Below, in pieces: positions 48,169 through 59,167 of a stretch of DNA of 64,000 nucleotides. The position numbers and the translations under genes are program-made. The notes under the pieces were generated by a model that saw only the letters and a list, made by a program, of their open reading frames with translations, was not told the DNA's origin and did no database searches. The stretch lies in contig JAPEIS010000001.1 in assembly GCA_029531795.1 (NCBI GenBank), positions 6,758,001-6,822,000 of the forward strand. Reading direction: 5' to 3'. The DNA comes from Sclerotinia nivalis. Taxonomy: Eukaryota; Ascomycota; Leotiomycetes; Helotiales; Sclerotiniaceae. Positions within the stretch are counted from its first letter, which is position 1. Each line of letters begins with the position of its first letter.

Positions 48169-49276
48169 TCAACTGCATTCATCTCCAGATTCTAAGCAGT
48201 CCAAATTTTTTTTATTTGATGCAGTATTCATCAAGCCGTTGAAATAAATCCCAAACCCGCTTAGAATCAGCCCCAAAATCCATATAAATATTCCAAACAG
48301 CATCCACTGGTAAGGTTCATCATCATCGTCCTACATCAATGTTCAGCCCAATGTCTCAATCAAAGAAGATGGCTTCAGCTGGAAGCACCAGCAAATTTAC
48401 ACTGACCTTTTGCGAAACAGTAGTACTTCTAATTCCTTTAGATTCTGCAGTTTCGTTTAAATGACCATCTGCATCCACCAAGTATGTCCTCATCTCTGCC
48501 GGCTTAAATTTCTTCCAGACTCGCCGGGTTGTGTGAGAAACTTCACAGAATGTGTTAGTTGTGGTCACGCAATGGATGAGGTAAGCAGGTAGCTTACATG
48601 GCAGTAGATACTTCATAAAAGACCCATGAGAGATCACCACAATATGTATATCCCCTTTAACCTTTGTTCGTAGACGCCACCCACCAGTATGCACAGCCGC
48701 GCCCTGTATATAAACCCCCTTCCAAAACCCACCGCCCTTGCGTATGATCCTCGCAATCCTCGAGATCTGCTTCCGAACGATCTCCGCACGCTGTGTCGCA
48801 CGAATGACACCTTTCATAGGCGGGACGACAGGTGACAAAGCAGTAAAGTCCATTCCCATATGGTTATAATGTGTTTCTAAGTCAGAAACCCCCTGGCGAA
48901 CGTTGCACAGATAAGCTCCACTCTCCCTTAAGTCGTCATAGGCAACGATTTGAGGTTGATGAGAAACACTGCCATTGTTGGTGATAGGGAAGACGTGGAG
49001 AGCAGTATCGACGGTGCGAATGAGAGGAGATGTAAGGACAATATTGGGGACCGGACAGCGTTTTGCCATCTCCTTCTGAGCAGATCTGACTTGTTTTAAG
49101 CCTTTCTCGGTGAGGCTAGGATCGGGAATATCGTAGGATTTCAGATTGATTTGGCTATTGAAGTGTCCTAGGTTGTGGTACGCCTCTCCATGTCGCATAA
49201 GGTGTACAAATATCTTGGTTTCAAGCTTGGGTGCTGTAGGAGCAAAGTATTGTCTGATACAGGAGGACAGTACCAT
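48169..49276 (-). CDS. Histidine phosphatase (phosphoglycerate mutase-like) with C-terminal membrane anchor
   Basis: Model: complement of join 48169-48330, 48407-49276, 343 residues. The catalytic signature is HLMRHGEAYHN (phospho-accepting His at residue 29). The second catalytic His is in VVISHGSFMKYLL (about residue 217), and DPSLTEKGLKQ and TSPLIRTVDTA are the usual branch-1 motifs. The second exon encodes an acidic linker (DDDDEPYQ), a 20-residue hydrophobic helix (MLFGIFIWILGLILSGFGIYF region) and a short polar tail, so the mature protein is probably tail-anchored. If the intron (76 nt) is retained, a 306-residue form without the helix would result. The substrate is unknown; relatives act on small phosphorylated metabolites. 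Confidence 0.85.
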
Positions 49277-49412
49277 TTTTGGATAGAATTCGAAGCAACC
49301 TCTCCGATTAGATGCTTTTAGACATAGAAATTAAGTATAAGCTCGAAATTTATAAGTAGAAGCTGTGGAATAAAAGGTCAGTACTGTGTAGGTGATGTCT
49401 AGCCTGTATTAT

Positions 49413-49921
49413 ATGATTATTGAGAACCTAGAAGAAGCTCTTGACAGACGAAAAATATAGTTATTTGACCAGGAAAAGCTTACCAGGCAAAAAATGGAGC
49501 TTGTAAGCTCAAATAAATTCTTAAACTTGCAGGTTGAAAGTGGAGAAGCAGCAATAACAAGAGATTAAACTGAAGAACGATCCAAGAGCTATGACTTGCG
49601 GCCGGCAGTCCTGTTATTTATGATTGACACTGCCGTGAGGTCTCTTGAACTCGGTCCAAAGGGGGAAAAAAGTTGCAATCGAAGATGTAAGAAAAACAGA
49701 AGCTATAATGATGCGATTTTTGACGTCAAAGAGGCTGCAAGAGATATAAGAGCAATCTAGAATTATCAAAGAGGCAGCTAGAAGCTGAAAGAACCAGAGG
49801 AAGTATCGCAGAATTACTTGGAGTAATGGAGATTGATCTTGAACATGGGGAAGGAAATAGTTATGCGGTATTCCTCTTCGTTAATTCACCTAGGCGACAA
49901 GAATTTGAAATACGGCAGTGA
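49413..49921 (+). pseudogene. Degraded coiled-coil coding remnant
   Basis: Starting at an ATG (49413) the plus strand reads MIIENLEEALDRRKI, hits a TAG, and continues in frame as LFDQEKLTRQKMELVSSN with strong coiled-coil character before further stops. A shifted frame is then open for 65 codons (49724-49918) with LELSKRQLEAERTRGSIAE and GVMEIDLEHGEGNSYAVF. The alternation of coding-like blocks, stops and frame changes suggests a decayed gene rather than introns. The original family is not recognisable. Confidence 0.35.
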
Positions 49922-50219
49922 ATCGACCATAAAAAACGAGTGATAACAAAAAACTCCAACCTTAATTGTTGATTTCTACGTCAATTAACATAAAGACCCT
50001 CTACAGCAGCTATTTTCTCCATTAGCAAATTTGCACACTCCGCCAACTACCTGATTGACTATCGATCCGCTGCAAAATTAGACAGAAGGAGGTCATAGAT
50101 GCCATCAAAACAATACGGGACGCGATTTAAGGTGCAATCATAGCCGAGAGCATTCTCGAACTGCAGTCACGGATGAAAAAGCATGTTTTGTCCGAATAAC
50201 TACAAAATAATCACACCAG

Positions 50220-50426
50220 CTAGCTCATCTGCTTCTGTTTAACCTTTCCGAAACTAGAGAATGTAAAGTCCAAGGCGACCTGTTCCTTCTCTGATTTAAA
50301 CTGGTTCAAGCTCAAATGAGCGGCGAGCTTCATGGTGACAGCGAAACATTCGGCAAAGACTTGGACAAGATTGATCACCAAATTTCCCTTCTTCCATACG
50401 TCATGTGTTAAGAGCAACGCACGCAA
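50220..50426 (-). pseudogene. Coding-like fragment without ATG start
   Basis: A minus-strand frame with no ATG start reads THDVWKKGNLVINLVQVFAE and later KSEKEQVALDFTFSSFGKV before its stop. The composition is protein-like, but no splice partner or family was found. It sits between the coiled-coil remnant and another fragment on the opposite strand. Confidence 0.2.
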
Positions 50427-50517
50427 TTACTGATAAGGAATCGGAGATATTGATTATCGACCGGATTCCAAACGCGCGGGAGCCCTTTCGGAGATAGGTG
50501 GGTTTATATGGACTTGG

Positions 50518-50760
50518 ATGCCATACCATACTCCTCCCCCCTCCAAAAAAAAAGCGCAGAGCTGGCGGAAAGCTCGAGTCCAGAAACCAGCAGAATGGAT
50601 CGCGGATTACCCAAGTTCGTACATTATCCACGCACATGGTCACATTACCAAAGTGGGAGATTGGGATGGGGGCATCACATTGGAGTATGTTATGGAGAAG
50701 CCGAGTAATTATGCGTTTGCAGCTTGTCCTGCAATTGCGTATGCTATTGAGTCGGGGTGA
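50518..50760 (+). pseudogene. Coding-like fragment, unknown family
   Basis: From an ATG at 50518 the ORF passes an A8 run and then reads a well-composed sequence (AEWIADYPSSYIIHAHGHI, WDGGITLEYVMEKPS) to a TGA at 50760. Two other plus-strand frames are open over much of the same DNA, which weakens the case. It could be the last exon of a decayed gene. The family is not recognised. Confidence 0.25.
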
Positions 50761-51066
50761 ATTGGAGGATATTGCTCCTATTATATAGATGAATCCAGAG
50801 CAATTCACCCAAATGTATTGGCTCTGATTCTTGATTTGAGGGTTCTTTAACACGATGTTTGACCTGTATTTTTTCTCTCGAAGTCAATTCTGATAATAAA
50901 CGCGTTCAATCAAATTGCAGATGTGCATCAAAACTTCTGGTTTGGACATTACTAACACTATCTCGCATCACCAACCTTATCATCAAGCTCCGTCACTTGT
51001 ATACTTGTACCTCAAAATTTAAGCTCCGTCATGAACAAACATCATCCCATTTACAAGCAAACCCGC

Positions 51067-53154
51067 TTACTTCCTAGCCTTCGCCTTCGCCTTCGCCCGC
51101 TCCAATGCACTCTCAAGCAAACCTTGCTGTGCAGCCAACTTCGTCAAAATCGGCCTAATCGCACTGCCCTCACAATCTCCGCCAAAATTCTCTACCACAT
51201 CCCCGATCCTCCTTTCTAGCGTCTCGTCTTCTTCACTTCTCTTCCTAAAGTGAATTCCCGGCTTAATAGTCGCACAATTATATTGACTCTCTGCCGCTCT
51301 TATCTGACAGATTTCCTGCGTTGCACAATCACCCGTGCAAGTCTCCACATTATATCCTCTTGTTTTCCTGGCAATATATTGGTTGAATACCGTTGGGTTT
51401 TCAGCGAACACGGTGGTAAGATTGTGCCAGAAGGCAGGAGTTAGTTCTGCGGTGGCGGAGGTAAGGGGTGGGGTTACTAGAGGACCATAAGAAGCTTTGG
51501 CGGAATAGTAGGGTTTCCATGTGGGAGCTGATTGTGTGGAGGAAGTGAGGTCGAACTCCGCAATGTAGTTTGTGAAATCGAGGACGCCGTAGGTCACGGG
51601 GTCAACGGTGTAAACGCGGAAGGTGGGGTAGCCGGAGGTCGGGGTCATAGAGGGGATGATGTACGATACTTCGAGGGCGTTGGCTGCGGTTTGAGCGCTG
51701 TAGTCACTGTATGTGATTTGGAATTCATCGCGGTGGGTATGGCCTACTTTTGTTAGTGCGCAATAGAAAGGAAGTGCGAAAAAACTTACCGAAAAATAGA
51801 CCGGCGATAGTGGCGGAATATCTTTGGGTGATCTGGTTGAAGTAGTTTGAGGTGTCATGAAATACATCGCTGGAACCCATTGGCATATGTCCAATAATAT
51901 AAACTCTTTCGCCAGCAGTCTCAGCAGCTTGAAGTTCAGTGACCAACCATGCCAGTTGTCCAGAAGGATCTTTCTCCATGGTGGCCTCATAGAGCCAATA
52001 GTTTGACCTATAATAGAGATTAGTGTTAATAGATATAATTCTCAAGTTTCCTCCCGGTAAGAGGGTCGAGTATGCACCAAAGCTATCGGCTGAGGAGGCA
52101 GCAGTAGGGTCAATAAATGCTTTCCAATTTGTAGAAAGAGTGTCATAGACCCATTGATAAGTCGTAACGCCAACTGCATCTGGAGGGAAAGAGTTGACTG
52201 GTGCCGATTCATGGTTTCCAGTGGCCGCAAACATGTTGGTTAGACCTGACATTCGACTATAAGCATCGTTTATATCCGCGATGTTGGTAGTTGAGTTGAC
52301 GAGCCAGACAGAGCCTTCAACGATATCACCTGTGAAGAGTGTTGCTGTGGCATCTGGAGCAATCTCTTTAATGGCCGCGTACATACTCTCTTCCAAGCTT
52401 AGAGTAGCATCGCATTTGTAGTTGCCATATTCACCCGCTGGATATGCGTTGTTTCCAGGTGCATCTGCAGAAGTATATGGCCTACAGCAGATAGGCTTTG
52501 TACAATTGCTATTAGCCCCGACTTCATACTCCCGATCCACGTGAATGTCGCTGAAATGTACAATCTTGATAGGCGTCTTGCCGCTCACAGCCGGACGCTG
52601 AGTAGCAGGCTTGGCACTTGGAAATGGGACCGTGTATGGAGTAACAGCAGGAAAGTCACACAACCCAAAGAACGTTATGCAAAACAACTGGGAAGTTTGC
52701 GTTCCTAGTGACATTTTTCTCAAGTCATGTGCAATTATTGGCCCCTCCAGGCCAATTGCCCCTGCGCAAACATCTGCATCTTCGACCTTAAAATCACGTT
52801 AACACAAACATTCAACAAAAAATGGGGAAACTCACTCCAGCCAATTTGCATATTTCAGTCAAAGTATCAACAAAAGCGTCATTTCCAAGAGCCGCGACAC
52901 CTTTTAGCAACAACAGTACTGCCTATTACCAATTGTATTAGTCTTTCGCTCGACATGATAAATCATTAAAAGAAACGAAAAGAAACCAGTAACTAAATGT
53001 AGATTAAGCTACTTACGTTGCATCCGGCACAAGTAGTCGCTGACTCAATAGCTTTCCATATATCGCTTCCCGTATCTTCTTTGACCAGTTCTGCAGCATA
53101 AGAAAATGAGGATATTGCTGCAAAACACAGATATAGGATTGAAAGAAACCTCAT
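51067..53154 (-). CDS. Secreted acid sphingomyelinase-like phosphodiesterase
   Basis: Model: complement of join 51067-51743, 51790-52786, 52836-52922, 53017-53154, 632 residues. A signal peptide (MRFLSILYLCFAAISSFSYA) is followed by a saposin B-type cysteine-rich domain (TCAGCN, TEICKLAG, DADVCAGAI, LFCITFFGLCD). The metallophosphoesterase core then shows all metal-binding blocks: FSDIHVDREYE, FTGDIVEG, ATGNHES, GHMPMG and GHTHRDEF. This is the order of human SMPD1 and fungal homologues, which hydrolyse sphingomyelin-like phospholipids or other phosphodiesters. The C-terminus has clustered cysteines (ETCTGDCATQEIC) and a basic Ala/Lys tail. Starting at an upstream in-frame ATG (53196) would add 14 residues and weaken the signal peptide, so 53154 is preferred. 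Confidence 0.93.
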
Positions 53155-54874
53155 CTTGAGTAATGAGCAGAAGTAAAGATGAGCACAGCGGACCATTTCT
53201 CAAGCACTTGAGAGTACCTTTTAACTTAGAAGGCTGGTGGCCTGATAAAGATGGTGGGTCTCAATCAAATATCTCTACGTGATAGGAATAGAAACAAAAT
53301 GTACATTTTAGACCGAAACCGTCTATGTAGGACTACACGAGATGATCTCGGTTTAAGCATTGGCCCGTACTGACGGGATCAGCAGGATTGACAGGGGCAC
53401 TAAGGGAATGCTAAAAGATATCCATATTGCCTGACTACCTTATTATACTCCATATAGTTGTTAAAGCGCCAATGAGCAGCGCAACGAGAACTTTTCTTAC
53501 AAGGCCTCAAAAGCTACCTTCCCAGAATCGACAATCTGCGCCGACGCAGATTGCTCTTTTGAGGTTCTTCAACATGTCACCGGACCCACCTACCCCACGG
53601 TAGAGAAACGTCCCTTGTGGATGGCCTGCACATAACCGGAAGCTTATTATCACGGTGCTAAATGAGTGGGCGAAACAAAAAGCTGCAGCAATATCGACTT
53701 GGATTTGTATTGAAAGAACTTCCTATCTAGAGTGTCTCCACTACAAAATACTACTCTGTACAAAAATCTTAGCAAATCAATTGATACTTTTAGCCTACTT
53801 CGGTGTAGTTAAATAGAAGGAACTTACACCGGTCAAGCCTACATTAACGTTATTGCCCCGGTCCATAGTCATTTCAATGGAGAAGCCCGGAAAGGAAATG
53901 ATATTCAGTGTCAGCTACTACACCGGTACACCAGTACCACTAGCACATGCAAATAAGCCTTCGCTTGGCGGATGAACCTAGGTCTACTTCATATAAATTC
54001 GTGGAAATTTCGGTCTTAGATTTTTTCCCAAAGAAGTTACGTTTTGATTGATATCGATGAATGGATAGAGGTGGTGAGAGTATGTGAGGTGTTCATGGTT
54101 TGGCAGAAGGCTATGTAGCATGGATGAACAGCAAATAGATCGTGCAAGCCATTCTATCAGCAGCCGCGAACTGATTCCACATGAAAATTCGTTATTGAAT
54201 AGCAAAGCAGGGCGATGATTATTATAACCCCATAGTACGCAACTGAACGCTCATAGCTGCGAGAGAATTCTAATCTCGTTTGACCCTCGTGGAGCGACTA
54301 CCTGGCTATTCTGCCATGAATAAGGGAAATAAGTAAACGAAGTATTGATATAGTCGAGTATAAATCATGAGAATATGTTGCTAGGCATTCGCAGCAGGAA
54401 CGATGGTAGTTGATGGAGCTCAAGATCGATGGGGGGGGTGGTAAAACTGGTTAGAAGTTCAGTTCAATAGTACCTTTTAGACACTGTATAATACCTATTG
54501 TTCTGGTGCTATAGGGTTGAATGTGATTCGCATATGAAAGCAGTGGTATTAGAATTAGAAGAGTCCAAAAGAAGAGAGATAGAATGGGAGGACTGATACA
54601 GTACAAGTACAGTCAGTACTGGATTTAGATTGAGAATTGAGGAACAAGACTGCCAAGGAGGAAATTGGGGTCACCGTATCTAGTTTGATCACCCCCACTC
54701 GGAACAATGATAAACCGGATCCGGCTTCCCTTACACCGCCCAAACCTTTTACTTGTCGGTGAGAGATTAAACTGGCATTACTCGAATCCTCAACTCTTCA
54801 ACTCTTGTTGATTATTCTTGACTTAAGTTAATTCAATAGTAAAGACAAAAGATCGACGCGATTAATACATCAAT
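53155..54874. other. Divergent intergenic region
   Basis: The upstream regions of the sphingomyelinase-like gene (left) and the transcription-factor-like gene (right). A 73-codon minus-strand ORF (53984-54205) and a 62-codon one (54555-54743) lack support. No repeats of note. Confidence 0.5.
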
Positions 54875-57284
54875 ATGGGTCGCAAACCTAACCGTAAGTT
54901 CATCCCGTTCGAATTATCTTAACAGCTTCATTTTGACACTCTCGAAAACTCGAGTCATCCTCCACCGATCTTTCATCTTTCTAAACAAGAATGTTTACTG
55001 ACCATAAATCCCAACAGCGTTGATTCTCAAGTACTTTGAAAGAGGTGCGAAGTTAAATGACTCAAGCAACCGCTACCACCATACCTGCAGAGCTTGCTCA
55101 GAAAAATTCCCCAAAGGAAGACTCGACACCTTGACAAGTCACATCTGCAAGAAATGCCCCGCCTTGGATCGCGCCCAAAAACAACGACTCGTTCTAGAGT
55201 TTAATAATCTTCCCGAGATTGCTGATCGTACAAATAATCAGCAGATGAATATTCAGACTGCCAATAATCATCAAACAACTGCAATTCGTGGAAGACCGTT
55301 TCAAGGAATGACTCCCCTTGAGACTTTGGCTGAAGTTTCAAGAGATATGGCCGAGTCAGAGCATCGGAATCATCGACCTGGTAATGAAAGCCCGCAAGGT
55401 GACGGTCAACAACCAATGTCCCGAGGTGATAATCTTGAATTACAAGAGCAATACACTCTTGATAACCCGCCTCTGAGCTACGAGTCACGATCTCAGCGCG
55501 ACAAGAAGGGTAAGTAAAATGATAAATCAATACCCCGACAGGGTACTAACATTCTTGCAGGTACCAATCAGAAAGGTCACGGTAGTGAATTTAGTCTCGG
55601 TCGTTCTCAATCTGCCTCTCCGAACTCAATGGCTGCAACAGCGGCAGCTGCTTCCCGGTTCATTCCATCAATGGTGGACCCTCAACTCTTAAGCGAAGAT
55701 GCGGTAGCACAGGATAAAATTTCTGAGGACAAGCTAACCCGTCAACTTGTCGAGGCGAATGCCATGAGCGATGGTTTGTTCAATGGAGGCTCTGATAACC
55801 AACAGCATTCTTGGGGTATGATGGAGGTTTCTATGCCAGCAAGTCAAGCCGCAGCGATGCAGGTTCAAGATCAAATGGCTCATATGAGTCAAATGACATA
55901 TTCCGAGCATAATCCTGCCGAGAATACGTTCGATAACGGCCAACCACAATCACAAAGCCCAAAAAGCCACGCTCGAATTGCCATGAATCCCATGACCACC
56001 GAATTTAGCGCTGAATATGGCAATGGCCAAAAAGCCACCAAACCCAAAGTCCGAGGAAAGTTCAATGAGGGTCGCAGAAAGGAGGTATCTGACATAAGGA
56101 AGATTGGCTCGTGTATTCGCTGCAGAATGCTCAAGAAACCCTGCACTGCAGGAGATCCTTGTGATACTTGTAAGGGTGTCGAGAGTGCTCGTTTGTGGAA
56201 GACACCATGCATCCGAACCCGGGTTGCACATGAGCTTTGCCTGTACTCAGCGAAACTCCACACAGTACTTGCTCACCATCAGGTCCTTGCCGCAAAGGGT
56301 TCGGCTACCTTTCAGAACTCACCATACCAGATCGAGGTCTCTCACTTTCCAGGAACCACAATTTACGCCTCCTTCCCATGCTTAGAAGCACACGATGCTG
56401 ATACTGGCCTCACTTCCTATATTCTCGACACGGACAATGATGATCTTTCGACCAAGCTCGAGGCATATGCTAAGCGTATGATGCCAATTTTTATTGATAA
56501 TGAACCCTCTCAATTCATTCGAACTACTCTCCAAACTGCTCTCAATCTTTCAATTCAAAAGCAAGATAATTTTCTTAGTCGTGCTTTGGAATTGTGGACA
56601 ATTGTGCACATATTTGTTGATTCGGAAATCAGATGGGAAATGTCTGCGAAGGCCATTTCAGGTTTACCAGATGAAGAGGGTGGTCAGACCAAAGCAATTC
56701 TTTCAACTGAAAGATCATTTGCTATAATTCACACTCAATTGAATGCTGCAGCCGAGAACAAAGCATCTCAAATGTGCAAGGGCATTCTGAACGAGTTGGA
56801 GAGACGTTTGCTTAATAAGGCTTCAAAGTCTTCTTTCGAACTGTTTTTGGTTGCCATCATTACTCTTAACTGTGTCGAGAAGTCCACCTGGCTTTTTAAA
56901 TGCTGGGAGGGAGAAGATTTCCATGGACAGTGGCCACTTGACAAGCCTCCTCAACATTTTGCTAATCAAGGTGATGACCTCATCAATGTTCTTCAAATGA
57001 TCTTGAGAATGAGAGAAGTTCCGCCAAAGACTTTTGTTCGACAAGACAATGGTGTTCTTAGAGTTGATGATACATCCGAACAAGTTGTTCGGGAATTCTT
57101 TGAACAAGTTCAACTTAGTTGTTAGTTTTTCTTCCTTGAATATCTCAACACAATTACTAATCAAATGTAAACAGTTACCGATGTCCATGATAAACAAGTT
57201 CGGTACTTCTTTGATCCAGCAGACTCGAGATCATACGAGCTTCGCTACATCTCCCGGCTTCTCCTTCCTCAAGTTTCTAATTAA
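54875..57284 (+). CDS. Putative fungal transcription factor with two Cys-rich modules
   Basis: Model: join 54875-54893, 55018-55509, 55561-57120, 57175-57284, 726 residues. The N-terminus MGRKPNPLILKYFERG leads into a BED-like zinc finger: C30-x2-C33, then H48 and C50/C53 (TCRACSEKFPKGRLDTLTSH). A conserved linker (TPLETLAEVSRDMAES, LQEQYTLDNPPLSYESR) follows. Around residues 353-375 is a second cysteine-rich module, CIRCRMLKKPCTAGDPCDTC, close to the C6 zinc-cluster pattern. The C-terminal half is helical and conserved in style. This architecture recurs in Pezizomycotina as an uncharacterised regulator family. The first exon is only 19 nt. The last splice (GTTAGT donor at 57121) restores a family-like end, RYISRLLLPQ. 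Confidence 0.85.
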
Positions 57285-59167
57285 CGAAATCCCCTCTCTC
57301 ACTCACTCACACACTTTCCTTTCAATTTCTGCATCTTGTGCAGCCAAATCTGCAGCATTTTCGGCGTTCCACGGCTTCCATACAGAGGGGTTTATCGCAT
57401 AAAGATTTCATGATTGTGCATATGGGTGGATAACTTTATCTGTTTAGGGGTCGGTTAAGGTTATGATCAGCAGGGAGTTTGTGGTGCAAATTGCTCAACT
57501 ATAGTCTTCAAATATATCCCAATTTCTCTTTCACAAGTTCACCTTGGGAGGTCTACTCACGTTGCATATCTGATCAATCATCTGAAACAGACACAGGATT
57601 CATATCAATGTACCTTGCTGATTTTTCCCTTTTTCTTTTTCTTTTTTGGTGCTGCAATCCGTACAACTTGTTTCCAGAGATACAATACTATGTTCTTGGC
57701 ACCCATTTATACTTCAGATTGAGTAGGGCATTTATTTGTCCGACCAGAGTTGCAAGTAACATTCAATGAATGCGATGGTTGGAAATGCCTGACGGAAATG
57801 TATAATAAGATCAATTCGATGAATAAACCCTAAATTTACAAAAATGATTAAAATGATTGATGTGATATGTTATGCATATATACATAAGCATACATACATA
57901 AATAGTAAAACCCCGAGTCTTTGCTTCTTCCATAACATTAATATTACTAGATGGAAGATTATTTCAGAGCTCCTACCTTCGTAGGGTTCAGTACAACATT
58001 ACTTTATTCGAGTACTACCAGGCGCATTTTATTTTATTGTATATAACATACATTTTGATCGTGTTGCAGATAGAAGATAGAATTTAACCTTAATATCTCT
58101 AATAGCTATATATACACTACTTACTTACTTACACTTATAAGACTAGGTAACCTCAACTAAACTCAAGAAGAGAAATTCTTATTCACATTACTCCCTTCCC
58201 TTCCCTTCCCTTCCCTTCCCTTCCCTTCCCTTCCCTTCCCTTCCCTTCCCTTCCCTTCCCGTCCTTTTTTTCTCTTCAACATCTACTTAAGAACATATTT
58301 CAGAGACACTACAAAGGGTATCAGGCATGACAGGTAAGCATAACAGTTAGGCCTAACACCCTAAAACAAACACACAACAAAACATCTATTTAACAACAAC
58401 GAGATCCGCATTCCACATGGTGTTAGACTAGAGCAGAAGTGAATTTGAATTGAGATGGAGTGAATACCTTGATACGTTTCTATACCTAGATGCCTACCTA
58501 CTGACCTACGCACACCAAATCACCTTTCCCAATCTCATCTTCCATGTTCAGATTCATGTTTTGGAAACCCTTTTTGAGTAGTAGAAGTAAGATATTCAGA
58601 TTTGGTTCCCTCGCAAGTCCCAGACAACTGGATTATCTATATCCCAAATCCCTGGGCACAAACACAATTCACCAAGCACAATTCACTCATCACACAAGGC
58701 GCGTCAATATTAAAGCCATATCTCATATTGTCCTCAAAATAACATGAATTCCACGCTTCTATTTCCAGCCCAAAACATCTTGCGCCTTTTCATTCATGGC
58801 TCATCTTCATCATTTCTCTATGCCATCACAAATCACATCATACAATCATCTACAACCCATAACCGCAGCAAGAAAGGTTATGTAGCATCATCCCTCTGGA
58901 AATCGCCCACCCCTTCACTAACTAGTCCGTATGACCACATAAAAGGCCCCAAAAATACTCACCAATATTATCCCAACTCCGGTCCGAAAATGACCACTCG
59001 GCTTTTGGTTCCGAGCTTTTTCACCACGCTATGGCTACTTCCTGGCAAGGAAAGGAAAATCTCCGCCAGCCACCGGCCTAATCGCTATGCCACTGCAACA
59101 ATTGAAAATGGAAAGTCGAATACGAAGACTCTCCTTGAGTGTATAATATTTGTCAAAGGGAGAATAC
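57285..59167. other. Convergent intergenic region, nothing firm
   Basis: The 3' side of the transcription-factor-like gene and of the Mtr10 gene. A 148-codon plus-strand ORF (58744-59190) overlaps the Mtr10 stop and has no domain; I regard it as fortuitous. The pentanucleotide repeat listed separately lies inside. Confidence 0.5.
58192..58260. repeat. (TTCCC)n pentanucleotide microsatellite
   Basis: About 13.8 uninterrupted copies of TTCCC. Likely length-polymorphic. Confidence 0.95.
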
